A stretch of DNA of 64,000 nt from Karstenula rhodostoma CBS 690.94 (lineage: Eukaryota > Ascomycota > Dothideomycetes > Pleosporales > Didymosphaeriaceae), in the NCBI GenBank assembly GCA_010093485.1, contig MU001507.1:942844-1006843 (forward strand), written 5' to 3'. Within the stretch, counting starts at the first letter, position 1. Each line of letters begins with the position of its first letter. The notes beneath the pieces were generated by a model, which saw nothing but the letters and a program-made list of their open reading frames with translations, was not told the origin of the DNA and made no database searches. The translations under genes and the position numbers were made by a program. Below are positions 32,001 to 41,013 of the stretch, piece after piece.

Positions 32001-32657
32001 GTCAAGACGGAAGAAGCGCCAAAGGCGATCAAGACTGCGGTTCTGTCCACAACTGCTCAAGATAAGCGACGGAAGGCGGTGAAGGCGCGGCAACAGCGAC
32101 GAGAGAGCATGGACGTCGATCAGTCACCCACAACACCCAAAATCCCAGCTTCAGACGACGACAAGATGGACATAGACGAGGAGAAGAAAGACGACAAAGA
32201 GAAGGAAGACACACCGGCTGCGGAGACGTCAAAGAAGAAGGCGGAGAAGGAGAAGGTTGGCTACGATCTTGAGAACATGTCGCGCGTATTGCCCGGTCAG
32301 GTCAAGTACATCAGCTTCCCTGAAGAGCGATATGTTCCTGTGAAGAAGGTGAGTCAGCCAAATCATCTTGAGTCGTCTTCAGCTAACAGCAAGCAGCCTA
32401 CTGGGGGTGTCATACTTGTACATGATACCAAGCCTTCAGAGCCGAAGAGCTTGCTTGAGCTGAAGGTCAAGAAGGCGGCGCCGGCTGCTGTACCCGGTGC
32501 AACAGGCTCATCAGGTGACGACGCACCTGTGGGGGTACAAGCTGGTCCTGAAGCAGAAGATGCAGACGACAACTTGGTGGAGGAAGGAGACGCAGAGGCA
32601 CCAGTGCCCGGGGAGTTCGAGTACATTTCAGACACTGGAGAGGGTGACGAAGACTAG
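29012..32657 (+). CDS. RPN2: 26S proteasome regulatory subunit RPN2
   Basis: RPN2 (PSMD1) is the large non-ATPase scaffold of the 19S base and a docking site for the ubiquitin receptor Rpn13. Exons 29012-29151, 29216-29385, 29498-30051, 30099-32348 and 32397-32657 give 1,124 aa. The N-terminus (GVVGFLSEPDPALRSFALHRLN) matches the family. A toroid of PC repeats is evident, for example GALGLGVAGMGTG, AVGLSMGLVMLGTG, YGGIMTIALAYCGT, YGATMALGIACAGTG and FGCALALGIIDAGGRN. The C-terminus has an acidic/Lys-rich insert (residues ~850-920) then PTGGVILVHD. The 48-bp intron 32349-32396 is a multiple of three and open, so it could be missed; removing it restores VKK-PTGGVIL. Confidence 0.95.
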
Positions 32658-33023
32658 GTGTTGGCCGGAGAGAACCAGTGAATGTTTTGTACCATCATCT
32701 TTGAGCAGGTGTTCGCCTTGTATTAATTCAGGCACTGGCAGGCAAGAGAGGGGTGTTTTGCCCGCCCGTTTAGACTTGATTGAGCAATGTACATTAGCCA
32801 ATGCGGTCTACATTTCAACATTTTTCTTGTGCTACTCGTGACCAGCTCAATGCTTATGACTAATTCAACGCCCTTTGCCGTGAATCATCCCCTCCAGTTG
32901 TGCGCTGGGTTCCCAGGCGTGACCATGAACATCGGTCCGACTAGCACCGATCCCAATCTTGGCGGTATCACTCGACGTGCATCTTAGGCTCGGGCGAAAA
33001 GCTACAGCTCCATCCAACCCGCG
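32658..33023. other. intergenic
   Basis: Short tandem-gene spacer between RPN2 and COX10. Nothing else recognised. Confidence 0.6.
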
Positions 33024-34550
33024 ATGGGCCTCCGAGCGCCGCCAATTCGATCGATTCTTACCCAAGACACGAGCTCCGTGTGCTCACAATGTTGGCGCAA
33101 GCTCCTCCGATGGCCAACGCCACGCCGACAGCCGTTCTCGAACATGTCCTCGAGCCGACACGCGGTCGCAGTAGGGAAAAGTAGGAATTCTTTCAGCAAG
33201 GATTACTTCTGGACAAACTCTACGCTTAGAGAGACTCTTGGACAGTCGCTGGCGCGGTCAAGGAGGGACATTCAAAGCTCGATTGCATCGGCCAGGCCGG
33301 AGACAGCCGCACCTGCTGGCGCTGAACAGCCTGAACATGCAGAGACATCAGAAAACGTGCTTCCGCACCGCCGGCGGAAGAGACGGCGGGAACTAGAAGC
33401 GGCCGAGAACACTGCGCAGAACTATCCTATTGCGCTAGACGCATCAGCGCAATTGGCAGACATCTCCTCGAAGCTGCCGCAACGGTCGTTGAAACGGATC
33501 TTCACGACCTACCTCTCCTTATCGAAACCAAGACTTTCCTTCCTAGTTGTGCTTACCGCCACCGCCGCATATTCTTTATACCCTGTACCTGGCCTCCTTG
33601 CGCCAGCCGCAACCGCTACACCTTCGCTATCGACGCTCACGCTGTTCTTCCTTACCTCAGGAACAGCGTTATGCTCGGCCTCGGCCAATGCTTTCAACAT
33701 GCTCATGGAGCCCGAGCACGATGCAAAGATGAGCCGTACGCGAAACCGCCCGCTCGTGCGCAAACTGATCAGCACAAGAGGTGCTGTGATCTTCGCTGTC
33801 GCATGCGGAGCCCTCGGTACCGGAGCCTTGTACTACGGTGTTAACCCGACCACCGCCTTTCTGGGCTTCACGAACATTGTGCTCTACGCTGGGTGCTACA
33901 CTCCCTTGAAGCGCATGCACGTCGTCAATACCTGGATCGGGGCGATAGTAGGCGGCATTCCCCCGTTGATGGGCTGGACCGCGGCAGCAGGACAATGTGC
34001 CCACGACGGCACATGGCAGGAGTTGCTCTTTGGCGAAAATAGCGCAGGAGGCTGGCTTTGTGCCGCACTTCTCTTCGCCTGGCAATTCCCGCACTTCAAT
34101 TCCCTCTCCTGGTCCATCCGCGAGGAATACAAATACGCCGGTTACCGCATGCTGGCCTGGGTCAACCCTGCGCAGAACGGCCGCGTGGCTCTTCGCTACG
34201 CTGTCCTCATGTTCCCCGTTTGCATCGGACTGTCTTTGTGTGGGGTCACGGATTGGAGCTTCATTGCTACGAGCAGCGTGGTGAACGGCTGGATGGTGTG
34301 GAAGGCTGTGGAGTTCTGGCGCGAACAGGGACACAAGGGGACTGCGAGAAGCCTGTTCTGGGCGAGTGTGTGGCATCTACCTATCGTGATGGTGTTGGCT
34401 ATGGCGCAGAAGAAGGGGCTGGGCGAGCGCGTATACAGGAGCATATTCGGATATCCGGATGACGAAGATGACCTATACTACGAGGTCGGGGAGTATGAAG
34501 GAGAAGAAGAGAAGGTCAAGGCTGTGGTAGAACGAGGGCGCACTGTGTGA
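33024..34550 (+). CDS. COX10: protoheme IX farnesyltransferase, mitochondrial
   Basis: Transfers a farnesyl group to heme b to make heme O, a precursor of heme A for cytochrome c oxidase, in the inner mitochondrial membrane. Single exon, 508 aa. The N-terminus is basic and Ser-rich without acids, a likely presequence. The UbiA-type core starts at YLSLSKPRLSFLVVLTA and holds the first polar motif NAFNMLMEPEHDAKMSRTRNR, the YTPLKRMHVVNTWIGAIVGG block and WQFPHFNSLSWSIREEYKYAGYRML. About seven to nine hydrophobic segments follow. The C-terminal 45 residues are acidic and variable. An internal Met at 33144 is an alternative start but would shorten the presequence. Confidence 0.95.
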   Translation: MGLRAPPIRSILTQDTSSVCSQCWRKLLRWPTPRRQPFSNMSSSRHAVAVGKSRNSFSKDYFWTNSTLRETLGQSLARSRRDIQSSIASARPETAAPAGAEQPEHAETSENVLPHRRRKRRRELEAAENTAQNYPIALDASAQLADISSKLPQRSLKRIFTTYLSLSKPRLSFLVVLTATAAYSLYPVPGLLAPAATATPSLSTLTLFFLTSGTALCSASANAFNMLMEPEHDAKMSRTRNRPLVRKLISTRGAVIFAVACGALGTGALYYGVNPTTAFLGFTNIVLYAGCYTPLKRMHVVNTWIGAIVGGIPPLMGWTAAAGQCAHDGTWQELLFGENSAGGWLCAALLFAWQFPHFNSLSWSIREEYKYAGYRMLAWVNPAQNGRVALRYAVLMFPVCIGLSLCGVTDWSFIATSSVVNGWMVWKAVEFWREQGHKGTARSLFWASVWHLPIVMVLAMAQKKGLGERVYRSIFGYPDDEDDLYYEVGEYEGEEEKVKAVVERGRTV

Positions 34551-35578
34551 GCCCATTACGTTCTTTTGTTACATAGTAAGTGGTTTTCAAGGGTCGGACC
34601 TGCCATCCTTGCCTACCCGGTCGAGGGGCCAAGCTGATAGATTTCCTAGATGTTGTCAAATAGTAGCTGTATCGTAGCATGTACTGTCATCGAGATGGGC
34701 CTGGACTATCGCGTTAGTCGCTTCTTTACAAAGTCCGCTCGCCCATGTACAAATGCGTCATGGGATGGCATTAAAAGAATGAAACAATATAATAACCTTG
34801 CGCTATGCGCTTCTACGGCTACACCTGCCGGTTCGGTCCTTCTTCCTTGGGTCTGGCTCTCTGCCTTGGGTGCGCTCCTGAAGTGAATCGGTTACCTACC
34901 TGTGTCTCCGATGGCTTGCATCTCTGTTAACGAGGTATGTGCCATGTGTGCGGACGGTTGTCCGTACTAGAAGCAAGGTTCCATAGATTGGTTGGACTCT
35001 GTCGTGGAGCTTCTGTCCAGGGCGGATCATTCTGGAGACAAGCAATGAATGCCTGTCACACCCACAAAAGCAAGACTGAACGGAAAAAATGTGTACGTCT
35101 TGACTTTAGTATGACACTGCTACTTTTCATTTCACAGGATGGTGTATTCTCTTCGCCTCGAGGTCGTAATGTTTCGCCATCGCGCCCGAGGACATCCTAA
35201 ATCAATCCTGGCGCTCACGTTTCGAACACTGACCGGGTATTTTAGCCAATCAGTAACCACGAACTATAACTGTTCTCGTCTACCAATGATTAAAATCAAT
35301 CTACGTGTAGACTCCGTGCGTTCAGCATTACGGTCCCTTTTACCCGTCGGCACTGCGCTCGCAACCGACATGCAACAAGCCACCACATCTGCGTCCATCT
35401 GGGGTGCATGCATATTGGGTCTGTCTTGGATAGGTTTGGCGACTACCGTGGGCGCGTGGCCGAGGACATAGCGGCTATTTCCGACGGTCTCCAAACCATA
35501 TAAAGTGCTGCTCTCTACCCACGATGGGCACGTAACCAAGGAAACAAAGACTTCTCAAAGACTCTCCTTCTGATCAAA
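34551..35578. other. intergenic, LPMO promoter side
   Basis: 1.03 kb. Contains the 3' UTR of COX10 and the promoter of the AA9 gene, including a TATA box and a CCAAT sequence (AGCCAATCAG near 35245). Frames here have no domains. Confidence 0.6.
35499..35504 (+). promoter_or_regulatory. TATA box upstream of the AA9 gene
   Basis: TATAAA 75-80 bp before the AA9 ATG, in a normal position for a regulated fungal promoter. Most other genes in the window lack such a clear TATA box. Confidence 0.6.
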
Positions 35579-36335
35579 ATGAAGTTCCTCGGTGCCCTCT
35601 TCCTCGCCGCTACAGCCTCAGCACACTACACATTCCCGGCGCTCGTAGCTGGAGGCTCAACAACCGGCGCATGGCAGTATGTCCGTAAAACGACAAACTA
35701 CCAGAGCAATGGACCCGTGACAGACGTACGCTACCTCTTCTCCTACCCCCCTTCCAAACCCTTGAGAAACAACGTATACTCACACCACACAGGTTACATC
35801 TAATCAAATCCGATGCTACGAGCTCTCGCCCGGCACCCCCGCCCAAGGCACCTACGAAGTCGCTGCGGGCTCCACCATTGGCTTCACCGCTCAATCCAGC
35901 ATCACGCACCCAGGCACCCTCCAATTCTACATGGCCAAAGCCCCCAGCGGACAGACCGCCGCTTCCTGGGACGGCAGCGGCAACGTGTGGTTCAAGATCT
36001 TCGAGCAGGGCCCTACGATCACTGCCAAAGGTCTGAGCTGGCCCAGTCAGGACAAGAGCCAGGTCACCGTGCCGATTCCAAAGAGCTTGCCGAGCGGCGA
36101 GTATCTTTTCAGGGTGGAGCATATTGCGCTGCATTCGGCGGCGACCGCGGGAGGCGCTCAGTTCTACATTAGCTGTGCGCAAGTTAAGGTTACGGGCGGT
36201 GGGAGTGGGACTCCGGGGCCGTTGGTGTCGTTCCCTGGTGCATATAAGGCGACGGATCCCGGGATCATGCTTAACATCTACTACCCTATCCCGACCTCGT
36301 ACACGCCCCCAGGACCAAAGGTCTGGTCAGGATAG
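35579..36335 (+). CDS. AA9 lytic polysaccharide monooxygenase
   Basis: Secreted copper enzyme that oxidatively cleaves cellulose or related glucans. Exons 35579-35725 and 35793-36335, 229 aa. The signal peptide ends at ATASA so that the mature protein starts with His16, the first ligand of the copper histidine brace. The second brace His is probably His88 in SSITHPGTL. The late motif EHIALHSA...GGAQFYISCAQV carries the Gln and axial Tyr typical of AA9. There is no CBM1 or GPI tail; the C-terminus is a short Pro-rich tail ending KVWSG. The substrate cannot be told from sequence. A TATA box upstream suggests tight, probably carbon-source control (inference). Confidence 0.93.
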
Positions 36336-37243
36336 ATAATAAAGTCGGGAAATCAAACGTAGTATAATAAGACGAGCGAATCTACTATTCTAACGTGTTA
36401 GGATTTTTTTGTTCGCGTGCTACCTACCGTTATGTGCTCTTTTTGTTTGAACTCATCATCGAACATGCCTTCAAACTTTGCGCTGTTCCTGTTCTCCCTA
36501 CGTTTGCAGACTTATACTCTGAGAAGCATATGGCCGCATATGCGGTCAGGTGTAAAGCAACGGTTGTTAGTAGCACACACTCCATGTTCATGGCAATTTA
36601 TGTTTGAGACAACGATGATATTTATGGTGTCCCGATGTAAAACACACAACAACACTCGCGACAAGTCGACTCTAAAGCTCGACAAATTCCCTAACGAGCA
36701 CGAAATCCACGAAAAGTCCAAAAGAAATCCAGTACACAATGCAGCCTGGATATCGCAACGCTGAACAAAACTGCAAACTGTAACCCGCAAAGGCAACCCT
36801 GCGCACAGCGCCCCGGCCACGTCGCACCATTCCAACCACGCTCGACGTTTCGGCGATGAACTGCTCACCCAGTTTGCCTACTTTGTCTCGCGTGGCGTAC
36901 CAAGGTGGGTTATTTGGCCATGGCGCATATATAAATGTAAAAAGATAAAGGGAAGAACGACCATCCAAAAGCAACCGCAAGCGTAGGCGTTTCCCTCCTA
37001 GCTTGCAGGTGCTAACCCACCGATTCGAGCGTGCACTCTCTCCTCGGTGGGCTGGATGACGATGGGTAGAAGAAAAAATTGGTGGTGTAAACTTGAACGC
37101 GAAAATGCAATCAAGGGGGAGCGCAGGGTTAGTTTGGAAATGCAGCGAGGGAGCCCGGAAGTTCAAAGCGATAAGGAAAATACAACGCATCCGTAAGCCT
37201 GTAAACAAGGCCGTGTTGAAGAAGTCATGACGTTGACGCGATC
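36336..37243. other. convergent intergenic region
   Basis: 3' ends of the AA9 gene (plus) and of the coiled-coil gene (minus). A/T-leaning near 36,360-36,620. A 178-codon minus-strand frame (36672-37208) shows no domain and is not called. Confidence 0.55.
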
Positions 37244-39322
37244 TTAGAGCTCCTCATCTTCATCGACTGTGGTCCACCGAGGAACACCGCCATAGATTGT
37301 GGGCGGAGGCGGTGGGTTGTATATCGGTGAGAGCTCGTGGGTTTCTTCCTCGGTCATGTCTGCTCGAGTTTTCCTCCACCGGGGAAGGCCAACGTACGAT
37401 GTTGAGAAGAGGCCCTCGATCTTGGTGACACTTGAGGTAGATGAAGTGAGCAGGGCATTCGTGCGAGTCTTCTCTGGCGGCGGAGCACCGAAGAGCTCGC
37501 GGTCGAGCTCGGGATCAAGGTCGGAAGTGGCAATGGGTGCGTCCTCCGGCTGAGGAGTCGGAGTATCGATGGTACCAAAGAGCTCGTGTTCAAGCTCGGG
37601 ATCAAGCTCGGGAATGTCTGTAGATGCATCCTCTGGTGGGTCCAGCTTAGACGGCGTGAGCATCGTGCGATGCCGCTTTGGCGAGACAGTGGCCGATGCG
37701 TCGTCGTTGGTGTCATCGTCTACCATGTTACGCTTGCGCTTCAGTAAGGCCGCGTCGGTTGTGCGAAGCCGCTTTGGCGAAATAGCGACCGATTTGGCGT
37801 CGTTATCGTCGTCATCTACCACGCTGAGCTTATGCTTCAGTGAGGCCTTGTCGGTAGCGGTAGACTCTTCGATGTCTGTGGGAGTCTGATTCAAGTTAAC
37901 ATTGGGAAATGGTTTGGTATCTTCCTGCGGAAGACTTACGCTGGAGCCAATATGGATAATGAAGGGCTTTTCAGTTTCCTTTAAGATCATGCGCTTGGGT
38001 TCAGGTAAGGCAGTATCGGACAAAGACATTGAATCTCGCTTCTCGCTAGGCGACACAGGCGATGCCGAGGTCAATGGCTGTGTGGACTGGAGAGGGGACG
38101 CTGATACGTTCTTAGGTCCGCTCGCTGCTGGTTCAACTTGCGTGTCGAGTGAAGAGGGCGAAGATGGCAGGTTCTGGATGGCAGTAGCCACATACTCGCT
38201 CCGTTTCTTCTCGTACTCCTGCTTCAGGGCTTCTATCTTCTTTTCGAAGTCTGCCTGTATGTCTTCTTTCTGCTTCTCTAGCTTCTGCTTTGTCTCTTCA
38301 TCCTTTTCCTTGAGGAAGTGCTCCAATTCCCGTTTGTACTTTATCTTCGCATCTTGCTCGATAGATGCTGGCGTTGGCATTTGTTCGTATTCGCTTTTCC
38401 AAGCAGCTGTCTTCGTTTCAAAATCGGCCTCCAATTCTTTCTTCTGTTGCCTGAGTTTCAGCTCCAACTCTCCGTCCTTCTTCTTGAGTTCATGATCAAT
38501 TGCCATCTTAAATTTGTTCTTGTAGTGACGCTTAATATCTTCGTTCCGCTCTGCGCACTGCTCAATGGTTTCGGCCACCTCTGCTTCCTGCTCTGCTACT
38601 TTCGCAGCTAATTCCTGCTTGACTCGTTCACGCTTCTCTTCGCGGTCGATAGCTGCTGAAAGATCGGTGATGCGCTGGTGTTCGGCTTTTTCGAAGCTCT
38701 GCGCGATAGCTCGAACTATGTTCTCCCACCGATTCACAACGTGAACAAGGGACTTGGACTCAACTTGATCGATCTTTTGAACCCGTTTTTTGGTTTCGGA
38801 CATGCCATTCTCTAGCTTCCTTAGAGGAGCAGACAGCGACGCGGACGAATGGTGCACTTTGGGCATTTTGATGTTGTCGGTCATTTCGAGCTTCGCAGGC
38901 TTTGGTGGCTCGGACGCGGCTTTTGCTTTCCCCTTTCCCTGCAACCGACGTATCTTGTCCGCCAGCCGGAGAACGACCTTGTCGAGTTCGCCGAAGTGGT
39001 TGGTCGGCTGGCCGGACTCCTCAGACAGGTAGAACTCAGAGGGCATTCTCACGATCGGAGACTGTTCTACTGGTGGCTCGGGTGGAATATCTCGTATATG
39101 GGATGCGCGAGACGTTGCGTAGGAGCTGCGTGGGGGAGGTCGAATTTCAGACGCTGCGTAGGTACTATGTGGGAGAGATTGGATCTCTGACTCTATGTAC
39201 TTGGGCGCATCTATGTCTGGCTGGTCATATGCTCGGTACTGCTCAAACGCACGAGGAGACCGATTCTCTGAGCCTGTGAACTGGTGCTGATCCACGTGCC
39301 GTCGTCGTCGGCGTGGAGGCAT
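37244..39322 (-). CDS. hypothetical coiled-coil protein with repeated acidic motifs
   Basis: Not recognised. Single exon, 692 aa. The first ~130 residues are Arg/Pro/Ser-rich. Residues ~190-375 form a long charged coiled coil. The C-terminal third is disordered and carries two internal duplications: VAISPKRLRTTDAALLKRKR against TVSPKRHRTM with preceding Asp-rich stretches, and ELDPELEHELFG against DLDPELDRELFG. The SPKR sites are candidate cyclin-dependent kinase sites. Composition suggests a nuclear or cytoskeletal scaffold (inference). Minus-strand neighbour of MGR2, with 390 bp between them. Confidence 0.75.
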   Translation of the reverse strand: MPPRRRRRHVDQHQFTGSENRSPRAFEQYRAYDQPDIDAPKYIESEIQSLPHSTYAASEIRPPPRSSYATSRASHIRDIPPEPPVEQSPIVRMPSEFYLSEESGQPTNHFGELDKVVLRLADKIRRLQGKGKAKAASEPPKPAKLEMTDNIKMPKVHHSSASLSAPLRKLENGMSETKKRVQKIDQVESKSLVHVVNRWENIVRAIAQSFEKAEHQRITDLSAAIDREEKRERVKQELAAKVAEQEAEVAETIEQCAERNEDIKRHYKNKFKMAIDHELKKKDGELELKLRQQKKELEADFETKTAAWKSEYEQMPTPASIEQDAKIKYKRELEHFLKEKDEETKQKLEKQKEDIQADFEKKIEALKQEYEKKRSEYVATAIQNLPSSPSSLDTQVEPAASGPKNVSASPLQSTQPLTSASPVSPSEKRDSMSLSDTALPEPKRMILKETEKPFIIHIGSSVSLPQEDTKPFPNVNLNQTPTDIEESTATDKASLKHKLSVVDDDDNDAKSVAISPKRLRTTDAALLKRKRNMVDDDTNDDASATVSPKRHRTMLTPSKLDPPEDASTDIPELDPELEHELFGTIDTPTPQPEDAPIATSDLDPELDRELFGAPPPEKTRTNALLTSSTSSVTKIEGLFSTSYVGLPRWRKTRADMTEEETHELSPIYNPPPPPTIYGGVPRWTTVDEDEEL

Positions 39323-39709
39323 TTGAGCTGTGGTGGGGGTGGGGTTTGTAAGAAATGCGACAATGTTCGACAGAATGAGAGTCGAGAGTTTGGAGAGTGC
39401 GCACGCTTGCTTGGTCGATGGCGAGGGTCACGGGCAGAATTTAAAGAGCTATGGCGAGGCAGTCGTGCGCTTGCGCCCGCCAAGACCTGTGTCGAGGTGA
39501 AAGTCAACCCAGCACTTAATACGCATATGGACACGTGTGGTCAAGGCGCATAAAGCACACCTAGGGCTCGCATTCTTTTCCTCTCTCCGATACGCTCGCT
39601 AGCCTTATATTTTACATAGCCGTCGGCACATGTTTCGTAATGTTTTACACGCTCTGAAAGCAGGAAGTGCCCTTCAGGCCTTCTTCATATGTATACACTT
39701 TCTCTTCCT
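39323..39709. other. intergenic
   Basis: Promoter of the coiled-coil gene and 3' UTR of MGR2. Nothing else seen. Confidence 0.55.
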
Positions 39710-40210
39710 CTAGTTCTTCTCCTCGTGAGAAGCCTGTGGGTACTGGTATTGACGTGGGAGAATCATCGGCCGTCTGTTGATCTTCGCGAAGGCCTCGGCG
39801 GCGATGGGCGAACTATCTGTGCGGATGGTGGTACCGATGGCCATGAAAAAGCTTTTGTCCAGTCAGCTCTATTGTTCCTGTGCATGCGCAGTGAGGATTC
39901 TTACCCGAAGGTTGCTGCTGAGCCGACCATGTATTGACCAAGCGTCCGAAGCATACCATTGGGTCCAGGACCGAAGCGCACAATGTTTGTGAAGCCTAAC
40001 GCCGTGAGCTACGTCTTGAATATTATCTTAGTATGGTGCGCACCGAAGATGAAGCCAATAATAAGGCCTACAGATCCTCCCATCATGCCACCCATCTTGA
40101 CTGCACATTGTTAGCAATGCTTCGGTGGAAGCAAAGCATGGTTCCTCACGTTTGTCGAGGGTGGAAGGGCCATGCTGGCCGCCTGGCATTGCTCCTACGG
40201 GGACAGGCAT
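39710..40210 (-). CDS. MGR2: TIM23 complex subunit Mgr2 (Romo1-like)
   Basis: Mgr2 is a small inner-membrane protein that couples Tim21 to the TIM23 translocase and gates lateral release of preproteins. Four exons in coding order: 40210-40150, 40100-40044, 39995-39905 and 39851-39710, 116 aa (yeast Mgr2 is about 113). Joined motifs are DKLKMGGMMGGSVGLIIGF, IFGGFTNIVRFGPGPNG, LRTLGQYMVGSAATFG and FFMAIGTTIRTDS, giving two glycine-zipper membrane hairpins as in the Mgr2/Romo1 family. Introns are 49, 48 and 53 bp, and all exons are too short for ORF calling. The start was chosen as the first ATG before a Pro/Gly-rich N-terminus (MPVPVGAMPGG). It is divergent from the FHA gene at 41014. Confidence 0.9.
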
Positions 40211-41013
40211 AATGATTGATGCGTCGACGTGCGTGGAGAGACAAGCAAGAGCTCGAGTCGTCGGCGGACTGTCGGCGGCGGTGGTCCCACAACACATCTG
40301 CACAAGCAAAGCTAGCATCGATCAGGCACAGTCCCAATGGGGAAACGGTCACATGATATAAACACACAGGCACGGAATGTAGGTGGAAAAAAACATGCCC
40401 ATGTCTGAAATCGTCTGATCACAAGTTACCCTACAGCTGCGGCCTGCTTTCCTGGCTCACCGCACCGCGTCGTCGCTGTTTGTGCGCTTCCGTCGATATC
40501 ACGTTTCGGACTGCACGGGACGGCGCCCAGCGCTCGGAGCAGCGTGTGGAGAAGGACGAGGCCTCACTTCATCCGCCTCTCCCAGAGCCAAACTCCGCAT
40601 CGCAGCCGTGCATCCCGCGAGCAGCACACTGCCGACGTCCATTGTTGCGTCCGCCACCCGCCCGCCCGCGCTCTCTCCAGCGGCGCCCATCCCTCGACGG
40701 CGAGCCTGCCCTGACGACTCGCACGGGCTTTCCACGAAAAGCACACGACACACCACCCGGCGCCCACGCCCACGCCCGAAGCCGTCCGCCGCCTGCCTGC
40801 CCCGAGGCGCTCGCACAGCCCATGCGTGCGTGAAGACGCTGCTGCATCGCCGTCGCCGTTGCCGCTGTCCACACCTGGGCGGCGTTCGCGCTGTAGGCCC
40901 CGCCCGGACGAGCCAACAACCGCCACGGGGGTTGCATGAGGGAAAAGTGACGGCACACGCCAACACGCGCCTGCAACCATTGCTCCGGGCAGCCGCGCTG
41001 CACATTCACTGTG
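40211..41013. other. divergent promoter region of MGR2 and the FHA gene
   Basis: The half next to the FHA gene (about 40,490-41,010) is very GC-rich, which creates long frames on both strands without domains. I treat these as composition artefacts. Confidence 0.6.
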
